The position numbers and the translations under genes were made by a program. Shown piece by piece: positions 23,573 through 31,388 of a stretch of 32,874 bases of DNA (position 1 is the first letter of the stretch; each line of letters begins with the position of its first letter). The notes below the pieces were generated by a model that saw only the letters and a program-made list of their open reading frames with translations, searched no databases and was not told where the DNA came from. Source of the stretch: Acidobacteriota bacterium (GTDB lineage: Bacteria > Acidobacteriota > Terriglobia > Terriglobales > Acidobacteriaceae); NCBI GenBank assembly GCA_003225465.1, contig QIAH01000393.1, positions 1 to 32,874 on the forward strand. The letters run 5' to 3'.

Positions 23573-25033
23573 TTAATCGATCCGGATCGGCCGGAAGTGC
23601 CAGTCCACGCCGATGGTCGCCACATGTCGTACAGAGATTCGGTTGCAGAACGTCCCCACCACAGGGCAAGTATCAAAAATCTGGTCGTTCCACTGATACC
23701 CCAGGAAGGCTCCCCAGTTGTAGCCAAACTGCCTGCGCACGGTGAAGCCTGCGAACGCATAGTTGTAGGAGGTCGCAGCAACGCCCAGTGCGGCCGATTG
23801 CAACCGCTGATTGTGAGCAAAGCCCACATTCCCGGCCGCGTTGTACTTCCTTCCCAGGACCCGTGAAATCTGGAAGCTCGCGACGTTGCTCTGCGCGCCC
23901 GCAAAAAATCCTGACCCGTTGCTATCGAAGCGCACAAAACTCAGTGACGTAGCCGTCTGCTTGAAGCGGTACCGCAGAATCGCCCGCCCGGCCACGGACA
24001 ACCGGTTATTTGTGCCGGTGAAAGGCTCCTGAATTCGCGTCCACTGAGGGCCCGCGCCAATCTCGAAGTCCATTCGCCCCGAAACGCGGTGACCGTACAT
24101 CCCTTGCACCACGTGCGACGTAACATTGTCCGCCCCGACCTCCGCTGGAAAATGGAACGACTGAAACCCGTAGGTCACCGCAATCTGATCCTTGCGGCTA
24201 ATGGAATAGTTGTATCCACCTTGAACGGCTGCCTGCTGGCTGTTGATAAACCCCTGCGTAGAATCCGTGAAGTGCACCAGCCCGTAGGAACCTGCGGCTG
24301 TCACCGATGACCGGGGACTCAATCCCTGAACTGCCTCCAGCATGGTGACATTGTTAAATCGCGGGGATTGGCCTAGCGACCCAACTGTCCCAGAGCCCAG
24401 AATTCCGAACTGACCTCCGAACTGCCCTCCAAAGCCGCTGCCCAACACCCCCATTCCAGCGCCCAGACCACCTAAGCCCAGCTGGAAGCCGCCGGCACCG
24501 CCAAAGGAGCCACCCCCGAATTCACCCTCGGGCAGATAGCTGAATGAATCGCGAATCGTAAGCTGCCCGGTTCTCCACAACACGGCTGCTTGTGCCTGCA
24601 AGTCATGAACTTGCCGCCAGCCATTGCCGGCCGCGTTGTAGTAGGTCGCGCCACCCACATACGCACCTTCCACTTGGTAGCGGCTCCACAGCCTCTGCAG
24701 CGTCAGGCCTGCGAGCGCGTGCGACACTGAGTGCCAGGCTGGCCTGGCATCGCTGCCAATGTTCGAGTCCAGCGATTCGGCGGCTTCCACACCGCCTAAC
24801 AGCATGCTGCGTGGCTGAATGTTCGGCTCCAGCGAAGGCTGGTCCAGTGCCGAAATCGGCGGATTGTCGTTCACAACCACCGCCGGCGCCTCCTGCCCGA
24901 ACGCGGGAGCTGGCGTATTCCTCTGCGAATCGTCCGGAGCCTGCCCGGTTCCGGCATCGGTCTGTCCCACGGCCATCATCGCGCTCAGCAATAGCCACAG
25001 CAACAGACAACCCATCTTCCGAATTTTCGTCAT
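23573..25033 (-). CDS. outer-membrane beta-barrel protein of the EPS locus, with a glycine-rich insert
   Basis: This exported protein has about 486 aa. A signal peptide (MGCLLLWLLLSAMMAVGQ) is followed by a Pro/Ala-rich stretch and then alternating amphipathic strands, with aromatic residues closing many of them and a final strand near IGVDWHFRPIRID. The layout resembles outer-membrane proteins of PEP-CTERM/exosortase EPS loci. An insert of about 50 residues (about 170-221) is mostly Gly, Phe, Leu and Gln (GGGSFGGAGGFQLGLGGLG…). ATG 25033 lies 8 bp after the export gene stop; the track uses TTG 25054. The role is probably to help EPS leave the outer membrane beside the Wza-like protein. The family call is moderate and rests on context. 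Confidence 0.8.
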   Translation of the reverse strand: MTKIRKMGCLLLWLLLSAMMAVGQTDAGTGQAPDDSQRNTPAPAFGQEAPAVVVNDNPPISALDQPSLEPNIQPRSMLLGGVEAAESLDSNIGSDARPAWHSVSHALAGLTLQRLWSRYQVEGAYVGGATYYNAAGNGWRQVHDLQAQAAVLWRTGQLTIRDSFSYLPEGEFGGGSFGGAGGFQLGLGGLGAGMGVLGSGFGGQFGGQFGILGSGTVGSLGQSPRFNNVTMLEAVQGLSPRSSVTAAGSYGLVHFTDSTQGFINSQQAAVQGGYNYSISRKDQIAVTYGFQSFHFPAEVGADNVTSHVVQGMYGHRVSGRMDFEIGAGPQWTRIQEPFTGTNNRLSVAGRAILRYRFKQTATSLSFVRFDSNGSGFFAGAQSNVASFQISRVLGRKYNAAGNVGFAHNQRLQSAALGVAATSYNYAFAGFTVRRQFGYNWGAFLGYQWNDQIFDTCPVVGTFCNRISVRHVATIGVDWHFRPIRID

Positions 25034-25040
25034 GCGATCA

Positions 25041-25664
25041 TTAGGGGACGACAATGGTATCTCCCGGTTTCAAGATGATGTTCTGCTCGACCGATTCCCC
25101 CTTGATCAATGCCCGGTAATGCACGGGGATCTTCTGTTGTTTGCCGTTTTCGTTGCGCAAAAGGTAAATTCCCTTGGTGTTGGCAAACTGTGTAAACCCC
25201 GCACTTGCAAGCGCCTGCAGCACCGTCATGTTTGGTTGCAGAATGGTGCTGCCGGGCTTCACGACTTCGCCCAGGATATAGATTTTTTGGCTGTTCATCG
25301 CCGTGACCACCACCGTCACGCGTGGATCCGAAATGAACTTCTTCAGCTTGGTGGTAATCGCGTCCGCCAATTGGGTCGGCGTCAACCCCGCCGCGACCAC
25401 GTCATTCAACAGGGGAAGCGAGATCTTTCCATCCGGCCGCACCGGCAGCGTCTCCGTCAGGTCCGGTTCTTTCCATACCGAGATGTGCAGCACGTCATCC
25501 GCGCCGATGATGTAGTCCGGTCCTGCTACCGACGTCGGCTCGCTTTGTGCTTTATCGGCGGCTGGCTTCGCCTCATCCTTCGCCTTCGCAGTCGCTTGTC
25601 CCCAAGCGCTTGTGGCTAACACTCCAGCCAGCAGAAACATTCCAAACTTGTTAGTACGCTTCAT
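25041..25664 (-). CDS. Wza-type polysaccharide export protein
   Basis: This 207-aa periplasmic/outer-membrane export protein has a signal peptide MKRTNKFGMFLLAGVLATSAWGQA with no lipobox Cys. A charged Ala/Lys linker follows, then the polysaccharide export domain (PDYIIGADDVLHISVWKEPDL, SLPLLNDVVAAGLTPTQLADAI) and an SLBB-like domain (KIYILGEVVKPGSTILQPNMTVLQALASAGG-like region). It is short compared with Wza (about 380 aa), as is usual for exosortase-locus homologues. ATG 25664 has AGGAGAGGAA just upstream; the track's 25691 start would overlap the regulator gene. It is the first transport gene after the regulator. Confidence 0.92.
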   Translation of the reverse strand: MKRTNKFGMFLLAGVLATSAWGQATAKAKDEAKPAADKAQSEPTSVAGPDYIIGADDVLHISVWKEPDLTETLPVRPDGKISLPLLNDVVAAGLTPTQLADAITTKLKKFISDPRVTVVVTAMNSQKIYILGEVVKPGSTILQPNMTVLQALASAGFTQFANTKGIYLLRNENGKQQKIPVHYRALIKGESVEQNIILKPGDTIVVP

Positions 25665-25677
25665 TTCCTCTCCTGAA

Positions 25678-26643
25678 CTATGACGCTCCATAATCCTGGT
25701 ACCCGATCTGTTTCAACTTATAGAGCAAGGCCTTGTAGCTGATCTGCAACTCCTGCGCGGCTCGCCTGCGGTTCCAGCGCGTACGTTGCAAGACCTTCAA
25801 GATCAATTCCTTCTCCGCTTCTCGCGAGGCCGCTCGCGACGCTTGTTTCAAGGAAATGCGCTCTCCGTTTCCTCCGCGTTCCGACCTCATCAGCAGCGAA
25901 CGCAATCCGCCCATTGCGACCGACTCGTCTCCCAGCGCCACAATCGCCTTCGCCGCATCTTCCAATTCCCCGATATTCCCCGGCCAGGCGTATTCCTCGA
26001 ACAAGTGCTGCGTCGCGGGGCTGAGCTTTGGAACTGGCCGCCGAAAATCCTGTGCGTACTTCATGAGAAAGAAGTTCACCAGCGCTGGAATGTCTTCCTT
26101 GCGCTGTCGCAGCGGAGGCAGTCGCAGACACACACCGCTGATCCGGTAATACGTATCTTCTCGAAAACGCTCAGCCTTAACGTCCGCTTCCAGATCGCGA
26201 GCGCTCCCACAGATCAGCCTCGCACGCGTTCCGTGCCCGTTGCCGTTCCCTTCGACCTTGGGCAACACGTTCAGGAGACCCTCCTGGCAGCTCGAACTAA
26301 GGTCCGCGAGCTCCTCCAAGTACACCGTGCCGCCGCCAAACAACCCAGCGCTTCCTCGCTCTCCCTCGCCGAACATCTCCTCGGACATATCGGCACAAGC
26401 AACGACCCGGAAGGGCTCCGCATGATGGCTCGACATTTGATGAATCCGTTCCGCAGTAGCTCTCTTTCCAGCCCCGGTCTCGGAAAGCAGGAGAACGGGG
26501 ACCTCGCTTCGGGCCAGTTCCCGAATCACTGCTTCCAGCGCCTTCATGCTCTGGCCCAGCCCCTCGACAAAATCGCGTCCGAGCAAATCCGGACCGCGCA
26601 CAGTGCCCTTTGCTTCAACGAATTGCGGGAAATCTTTCGCCAT
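25678..26643 (-). CDS. NtrC-like AAA+ regulator lacking the GAFTGA loop
   Basis: This 321-aa protein has a short N-terminus without a receiver or PAS domain, a sigma54-activator-type AAA+ domain (about 20-245) and a Fis-like helix-turn-helix (about 278-314, LKVLQRTRWNRRRAAQELQISYKALLYKL). The arginine-finger region (RFREDTYYRISGVCLRLPPLRQRKEDI) is well kept. Other parts are not: Walker A reads SETGAGKR (first Gly is Ser), Walker B reads VYLEEL (Asp is Glu), sensor II reads PGNIGEL (usual Arg is Gly), and the GAFTGA loop is missing, with ERGSAGLFGGGT bridging the gap. It therefore probably cannot remodel sigma54 holoenzyme. It heads the EPS block, 13 bp from the export gene, and is likely its local regulator, perhaps acting with sigma70 or as a repressor. 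Confidence 0.85.
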   Translation of the reverse strand: MAKDFPQFVEAKGTVRGPDLLGRDFVEGLGQSMKALEAVIRELARSEVPVLLLSETGAGKRATAERIHQMSSHHAEPFRVVACADMSEEMFGEGERGSAGLFGGGTVYLEELADLSSSCQEGLLNVLPKVEGNGNGHGTRARLICGSARDLEADVKAERFREDTYYRISGVCLRLPPLRQRKEDIPALVNFFLMKYAQDFRRPVPKLSPATQHLFEEYAWPGNIGELEDAAKAIVALGDESVAMGGLRSLLMRSERGGNGERISLKQASRAASREAEKELILKVLQRTRWNRRRAAQELQISYKALLYKLKQIGYQDYGAS

Positions 26644-26834
26644 ATTGGCTCTACTTCATCTGCAGGGGAATAACGCCAGTGAGTCGGATGTTGTTTGCTG
26701 CCGCCTATGGAGCAAGGGTACTGCCATCCGCGGAGGGAGAAGTTCAATCGTGTGCCTAACAACCATCTTCAATGTTTGCAATAGATTGGAACGTCCAAAC
26801 GATCCGTGCGGCCACCCCAGCAACCTGCGCGTAG

Positions 26835-26857
26835 CCTACAACATAACCGAATGTAGG
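26835..26857. promoter_or_regulatory. inverted repeat CCTACA-11-TGTAGG upstream of the EPS block
   Basis: CCTACA (26835-26840) and TGTAGG (26852-26857) are exact complements 11 nt apart, about 190-215 bp upstream of the regulator start. It may be an operator for the EPS block; no regulator is assigned. Confidence 0.35.
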
Positions 26858-26873
26858 AAAAGTTTTTACCCAC
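26858..26873. promoter_or_regulatory. first copy of direct repeat AAAAGTTTTTACCCAC (second at 27012-27026)
   Basis: AAAAGTTTTTACCCAC here and AAAAGTTTTTCCCAC at 27012-27026 differ by a single inserted base. A weaker third match, TACTTTTCCCCA, lies near 26895. All fall in the 448-bp gene-free stretch 26644-27091 between the acetylation module and the EPS block, the probable EPS control region. Repeats are seen; regulator binding is inferred. Confidence 0.4.
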
Positions 26874-26879
26874 TCTAAG

Positions 26880-26897
26880 GTAACCAAATCGGGTTAC
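26880..26897. promoter_or_regulatory. spaced dyad GTAACC-6-GGTTAC in the EPS control region
   Basis: GTAACC (26880-26885) and GGTTAC (26892-26897) are exact inverted repeats with 6 nt between, a common form of dimeric activator or repressor site. The same half-sites form the perfect palindrome at 3739-3752 upstream of the beta-helix lipoprotein gene. Confidence 0.35.
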
Positions 26898-27091
26898 TTT
26901 TCCCCAAAGCTCCAGTCGCCGCCCGTAAGCTATTGTGTCAAAGGAAGCTATCCTCGAGCGCCGAAGCCCCTGCGCCGCCGGAAAACCAGGCCGATCCAGC
27001 TCTGATGTGGCAAAAGTTTTTCCCACCCGTCTAGCGCTGAAAGAGGGATTAGTCTCGAAACCCCGACGTAATCTTGGGGACTGGGATACCC

Positions 27092-28081
27092 CTAATGACT
27101 GGACTCTGCTTTGACCAGCTCTGTTTTGCGTATCTGCTCGGCGAGGCGCGAGGTAAAGATCTCGGATCCCCGGTCATTCAGATGGAAACCGTCGCGGTAC
27201 AGATCCCTCGGAAACTCGCCGGGAGGAGACAATACCCAGACCGGAAGGCCAGTTTGCTCCCCCATCGCCTGGATCTCGCGCGAATGATCTTCTCGCTGGG
27301 TCGGTGGCACCAGCAAAACAATCTTCACTCCATACGTCTGCGAGAGCTCCCGTAACTCGGGCAAGCGCTGCTGTGCCCTGCTGAGCAGTAACTGCGGATC
27401 GCTCACATGGGGACCATGATCCGCGATGCGTCCGGCCAATTGGCGAAAATTGGGCACAAGCAGAATTAATACCCGCTCTCGAATGACGGATTTGCCGGCC
27501 AGCCAATTGCTCCAATGCGCAAACAGGTAAGTGCTCGCAGTAGTCCGGTCGAGTTTGCTAGCCTGAATCGCCAAAGGAAAATCGTGGGCGCTCATCTGCC
27601 GATGCGCGAACTCTTCGCCCAACGTCAGAGTCGATGCCAGTTGATCGGTGGCGAGCGAGAGCACAATCAGACTCGGCCGCGCCCCTTCCTCCAGCAGCCG
27701 TCGCAGGCCAAAGTACCAATCCAGGTAATGCGTCTGCTCGATACCGAGACGACTCACTTCGTACTCTGAGGCGAGACTATCGTGCAGGTGGTCGAGTTGC
27801 ACGCCTTCCAGCAGCAGCGAGTTGCCCGCCAGCAGCACCGTTGCCCGGCCATCCGCCGTCACCGGACGCAAACTCCTCGCCGCAAGAAGCTCAGTTTCCA
27901 CTCGCCTTTCCGTGCGGCTGAGATGTTGCAAAATCAAAGGTGAGCCGACCTCAAATCCCAGCATGATCACAGCGAGTCCAACCAGCAATGCGATAACGCC
28001 GGTATGCGAACTCAGCTGACCTGGCTCGGGCCGTGAACGCTCCAGCCCGATTTCCTCAGAACTGGAAATAGATGAATGCAT
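27092..28081 (-). CDS. SGNH/AlgJ-like O-acetylation protein, membrane-anchored
   Basis: This 329-aa protein has one N-terminal membrane helix (about 27-47, TGVIALLVGLAVIMLGFEV) and a periplasmic SGNH-hydrolase-like domain. The nucleophile motif is LLAGNSLLL (Ser88 within GNS). The C-terminal catalytic pair is D297-G-F-H300 in RDGFHLNDRG, the DxxH signature. It overlaps the end of the MBOAT gene by 26 bp. This pairing matches AlgI/AlgJ (or PatA/PatB) systems, where the MBOAT moves acetyl groups across the membrane and the SGNH protein places them on the glycan. The substrate here is most likely the EPS. The gene is on its own transcript, separated from the EPS block by a 448-bp gap. Confidence 0.82.
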   Translation of the reverse strand: MHSSISSSEEIGLERSRPEPGQLSSHTGVIALLVGLAVIMLGFEVGSPLILQHLSRTERRVETELLAARSLRPVTADGRATVLLAGNSLLLEGVQLDHLHDSLASEYEVSRLGIEQTHYLDWYFGLRRLLEEGARPSLIVLSLATDQLASTLTLGEEFAHRQMSAHDFPLAIQASKLDRTTASTYLFAHWSNWLAGKSVIRERVLILLVPNFRQLAGRIADHGPHVSDPQLLLSRAQQRLPELRELSQTYGVKIVLLVPPTQREDHSREIQAMGEQTGLPVWVLSPPGEFPRDLYRDGFHLNDRGSEIFTSRLAEQIRKTELVKAESSH

Positions 28082-29459
28082 TTGCTTGATTTGCCCCCAT
28101 CAGTGCAATGATCAGCGCGCACGCCAGTCCGAAAGCCACGCGCCAACGAACCGGCGCATACGAGAAACAATACTCGCCGCCCGTCGATTCGAGATACATA
28201 TCCAGGATAAGCAGCGGGACTGAAAATACCGCTAGAAACAGAAATGCCGCCGGGAACTCCGGACGCCAACTCCATCGTCCCAGTCCCTTCAACATCTCCC
28301 AAGCCGCCCGCAGCGACTGCGCCCGGAAGAATATCCAGCTCACGCACACCAGGTGGAAGATGAATATCTGTTTGAGCAGTTTGCGGAGCGCTCCCGGAAT
28401 CACCGGCTTGTCCCTCGTAAGCTTCCGTTCCACAGCCAGGCTCGCCCCATGCTGCCCGCCCCAGATGACAAAGGTCCAGTTGGCGCCGTGCCACAAGCCG
28501 CCCAGCAGCATCGTCAGCAGAAGATTCCGGTAGGTCTGCCGCTCTCCATTCCGGTTTCCGCCCAGGGGGATGTAGAGATAATCGCGCAACCACGTGCTGA
28601 GGCTCACATGCCAGCGGCGCCAGAAATCCTGAATGCTGTCCGCAAAATAGGGCTGCCGGAAGTTCACCATGAAATGGAAACCCAGCACCTGCGCGCATCC
28701 CCGGGCAATGTCGCTGTAGCCGCTGAAGTCGCCGTAAATCTGCCACGCGAATGCATACATCCCCAGCAGAGTGACGGGCAAACTCGGTTTCCCGAACGCT
28801 CCGCTAAAGGCCGCATTCGCAATCAAGGCGCAGTTATCCGCGATCACGCACTTGCGAAACAATCCCTCCAGAATGAGCAGCAAGCCATCAAAAGCCTTGT
28901 CCGAATCCCAGTGCCTCGGTTTCTGGACTTGCGGAAGCAGGTGCGCCGGCCGCTGGATGGGACCCGCGATCAGGTGCGGAAATAAGCTGATGAACAACCC
29001 GTAATCCAGAAACGACCGCGACGCAGGTAGCTTCCCCGAGTAGACGTCCACGATGTACGCCACTTCCTGAAATGTGTAGAAGGAGATGCCGGGCGGAAGA
29101 ATGATGAGCAAAACCGGAAGCGAAGCTTTGATTCCCACTCCCGCCAGCACGTGTCCCAGCGAATCCGCAAAAAAGTTGAAGTACTTGAAGAATCCCAGTA
29201 TCGAGAAATTAATCACCAGCGACAGCGTGAGCAGAGACTTGCGAACCCGCGGATCCTTCGCTTCGGCGATCTTGATGGCAATGAAATAGTCGATGACCGT
29301 CGACCCGATCATCAGGCACAGAAACCGCCAATCCCACCAGCCGTAGAATAGGTAGCTCGCCGCCAGCAGGAATCGATTCTGGTTGCGGAATCCGAGCCTC
29401 CAGTAGCACAGGGCTACCACGCAGAGGAAAAGGATAAAGATCGGGGTATCAAAAAGCAT
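28056..29459 (-). CDS. MBOAT-family membrane O-acyltransferase (AlgI-like)
   Basis: This 467-aa protein has about 10-11 helices. The start MLFDTPIFILFL… and ASYLFYGWWDWRFL are typical of AlgI/DltB relatives. The conserved segments include GFFKYFNFF, PPGISFYTFQEVAYIVDVY, LFPHLIAGPI, QIYGDFSGYSDIA, and FWRRWHVSLSTWLRDYLYIPLGGNR. The catalytic His is in GGLWHGANWTF (His324). All family residues are intact. It probably supplies acetyl groups from the cytoplasm to the SGNH protein next door. It starts at ATG 29459 and is divergent from the exosortase operon, so the 196-bp gap upstream may hold both promoters. Confidence 0.93.
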   Translation of the reverse strand: MLFDTPIFILFLCVVALCYWRLGFRNQNRFLLAASYLFYGWWDWRFLCLMIGSTVIDYFIAIKIAEAKDPRVRKSLLTLSLVINFSILGFFKYFNFFADSLGHVLAGVGIKASLPVLLIILPPGISFYTFQEVAYIVDVYSGKLPASRSFLDYGLFISLFPHLIAGPIQRPAHLLPQVQKPRHWDSDKAFDGLLLILEGLFRKCVIADNCALIANAAFSGAFGKPSLPVTLLGMYAFAWQIYGDFSGYSDIARGCAQVLGFHFMVNFRQPYFADSIQDFWRRWHVSLSTWLRDYLYIPLGGNRNGERQTYRNLLLTMLLGGLWHGANWTFVIWGGQHGASLAVERKLTRDKPVIPGALRKLLKQIFIFHLVCVSWIFFRAQSLRAAWEMLKGLGRWSWRPEFPAAFLFLAVFSVPLLILDMYLESTGGEYCFSYAPVRWRVAFGLACALIIALMGANQANAFIYFQF

Positions 29460-29655
29460 CGTGAGCTATTTGCGAACGGATCGGAACGCTTGTTGGCACT
29501 GGGGCGTGCGCGATGTCCCTCAGGATAACCCACGTTGGTGCTTCGTGCATGCCGCGGTAGTTCCTTTGGTAATCGGCTCGACTCACCCAACTCTTTGACG
29601 GTTGTCTCCCTGGTCAGTCCCAGGGTGCGTGTGAGGTCGCCGAGTTCTGGAGACC
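29460..29655. promoter_or_regulatory. divergent promoter region between acetylation module and exosortase operon
   Basis: This gap lies between the divergent MBOAT and exosortase reading frames. It holds the inverted repeat CCCTGG-TCAGTC-CCAGGG (29608-29625). TTGGCAC at 29494 resembles a sigma54 -24 element, but the GC partner is one base off the required spacing, so I do not call a sigma54 promoter. No clear sigma70 pair was found. The role is inferred from gene orientation. Confidence 0.35.
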
Positions 29656-30744
29656 ATGCTATCTGAGCTTTATGGTCCTCGAACGGTTGTAACGTTTGTA
29701 GAAGGGCCCAAATTCTGTCCAGGAGCTGATAATCATCCGATTGGACGGGCGGCCATCCTTGGTAACGAAAGTCACAGATCAGGCAATCACCGATTGCGCC
29801 ACGCCCGCAGTTCTACTATCCTTGCGAATATTCCGCTTACAACTTGCGTTTTGAGCCACGCTGTCCAAACCGCGCATTTGACCGTCGAACCACCGCCAGT
29901 GTCGCAATCGCGAGTGCCCCTTTGGCAAATCGTGGTGCTGCTGGGCGTGCTGGCTTGGCTTTACGCTCCTGTCCTCACACACCTGGTGGGCCAGTGGTCG
30001 CACGATCCCAATTATTCCCATGGCTTCTTCGTCCCGGCGTTTTCCTTTTTTGTGATCTGGAGCGAGCGTGATCGGCTGCGAAAATTACCTCTCGAAGCTT
30101 CCTGGTCGGGGCTGCTGGTGCTGGCGTTTGCGCTGATCGTTTTGACGGCCGGCGTTCTGGGCGCCGAACTCTTCCTGTCCCGGTTTTCCTTCTTGCTGGC
30201 CATTGCCGGCCTGGTCGTCCTGATCTACGGATGGAATCATTTCCGCGCCGTCTTCTTTCCGTGGGCGTTCCTGTTGTTCATGATTCCCATTCCCGCCATC
30301 GTTTTCAACCAGATTACGTTCCCGCTGCAGTTGCTGGCTTCGCGCGCAGCCGCGCACACTTTGCCCTGGCTTGGGGTTCCAGTGTTGCGCGAGGGAAACA
30401 TTATCCAGTTGCCGGCCATGGCGCTGGAAGTGGCGGAAGCTTGCAGCGGAATTCGCTCCCTGATGTCCTTGACCACATTAGCCATTATTTACGGCTATCT
30501 TCTGGAGACTCGAACCCCCATTCGCGTTCTGCTGGCGCTCGCCTCGGTTCCGATCGCAGTCATTGCGAACAGCCTGCGCATCATCGGCACCGGCCTGCTG
30601 GTGCAATATTGGGACCCTGACAAGGCGCAAGGCTTTTTTCATACCTTTTCTGGATGGCTGATTTTCGTCGTGTCCCTGGTCTTGCTCTTCTTGCTGCACC
30701 GCGCTCTTCAAGTGTTCTGGAACAAGGGAGGCGCGCGCGCATGA
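29656..30744 (+). CDS. exosortase (EpsH-type transpeptidase)
   Basis: This integral membrane cysteine protease/transpeptidase cuts and anchors PEP-CTERM proteins. Eight or so helices start near residue 90 of this frame. The catalytic triad is visible: Cys263 in VAEACSGIRSL, Arg308 in ANSLRIIG and His329 in FFHTFSGW. The early motif DPNYSHGFFVP is also typical. The frame from ATG 29656 has 362 codons, and GGAG precedes that ATG. The first ~65-80 codons have A/T-rich third positions and no exosortase similarity, so the true start may be a TTG or GTG near 29851-29914; it is unresolved. EpsI is encoded separately just downstream, not fused as in many proteobacterial EpsH proteins. Confidence 0.9.
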   Translation: MLSELYGPRTVVTFVEGPKFCPGADNHPIGRAAILGNESHRSGNHRLRHARSSTILANIPLTTCVLSHAVQTAHLTVEPPPVSQSRVPLWQIVVLLGVLAWLYAPVLTHLVGQWSHDPNYSHGFFVPAFSFFVIWSERDRLRKLPLEASWSGLLVLAFALIVLTAGVLGAELFLSRFSFLLAIAGLVVLIYGWNHFRAVFFPWAFLLFMIPIPAIVFNQITFPLQLLASRAAAHTLPWLGVPVLREGNIIQLPAMALEVAEACSGIRSLMSLTTLAIIYGYLLETRTPIRVLLALASVPIAVIANSLRIIGTGLLVQYWDPDKAQGFFHTFSGWLIFVVSLVLLFLLHRALQVFWNKGGARA

Positions 30745-31388
30745 AAAGGCATGCACGGTTCGCGATAGCGCTGCTGCTGCTGCTGGGCACGGCCTTATTC
30801 CTGCAAGCTCGCAACCACGGTGAAGTCTTTCCCGCCCGCAAGCCCCTCTCGGATTTTCCCGAGCAGTTTGGCAGCTGGACCGGCACAAACGTCGAGATCG
30901 GCAAAGACATCCGCGACATCCTCGGGCCCGGCGATTTCCTGCTCCGCGTCTACCGAAACCAGAGCGAGAAGCAACCGAATACCGACCTTTTCATCGCGTA
31001 CTTTCCAAGCCAGCGCGCCGGCGACACCATTCACTCTCCCAAGAATTGCTTGCCGGGAGCCGGTTGGACGCCCATCGATTCTGCTCGCGTCACCGTGTCC
31101 GTTCCGGGCCACGCACCTTTTCCGGCGAATCGGTACGTGATCGCAAAGGGTGGCGATCGCCTCCTGGTTCTCTATTGGTACTGGGCTCACGACCGCGCTG
31201 TCGCCAGCGAATACTGGGCCAAAATCTATCTGGTCACAGACTCGATCCGCATGAATCGCAGCGACGGTTCACTGGTGCGTCTGACCACGCAGATGACGCC
31301 CGGCGAGTCGGTGGACGCTGCCATGGCTCGCCTGCACCCGTTTGCGGGACAGGTGGTCCCCTTGCTCAATCAGTACATTCCCCAATGA
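30741..31388 (+). CDS. epsI: EpsI-family exosortase-associated protein
   Basis: This 215-aa protein has a single N-terminal helix (FAIALLLLLGTALFL) and a periplasmic EpsI domain. Characteristic parts are LSDFPEQFGSWTG near the start, the FIAYFPSQRAGDTIHSPKNC segment with LPGAGW, and LLVLYWYWAHDRAVASEYWAKIY. In exosortase loci EpsI occurs either fused to the exosortase or directly after it; its chemistry is not established. ATG 30741 overlaps the exosortase stop as ATGA; the track's 30654 start would run into the exosortase gene. Confidence 0.9.
   Translation: MKRHARFAIALLLLLGTALFLQARNHGEVFPARKPLSDFPEQFGSWTGTNVEIGKDIRDILGPGDFLLRVYRNQSEKQPNTDLFIAYFPSQRAGDTIHSPKNCLPGAGWTPIDSARVTVSVPGHAPFPANRYVIAKGGDRLLVLYWYWAHDRAVASEYWAKIYLVTDSIRMNRSDGSLVRLTTQMTPGESVDAAMARLHPFAGQVVPLLNQYIPQ

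Noticed and set aside
22259-23866. 535-codon plus-strand ORF in the track
   Set aside because: It is the antisense shadow of the chain-length determinant gene and the end of the outer-membrane protein gene, both well supported on the minus strand.
26769-27026. 85-codon minus-strand ORF in the EPS control region
   Set aside because: It overlaps the repeat-rich control region, has no ribosome site or known features, and runs through the dyad and direct-repeat motifs.
27027-27091. Weak hairpins (GGGG…CCCC) after the SGNH gene as a terminator
   Set aside because: The stems are only 4 bp and no U-run follows, so I could not support a terminator call.
29494-29510. TTGGCAC…TGC resembling a sigma54 -24/-12 promoter
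   Set aside because: The GG-to-GC distance is one base too long for sigma54, and nearby matches on the other strand also fail the spacing.
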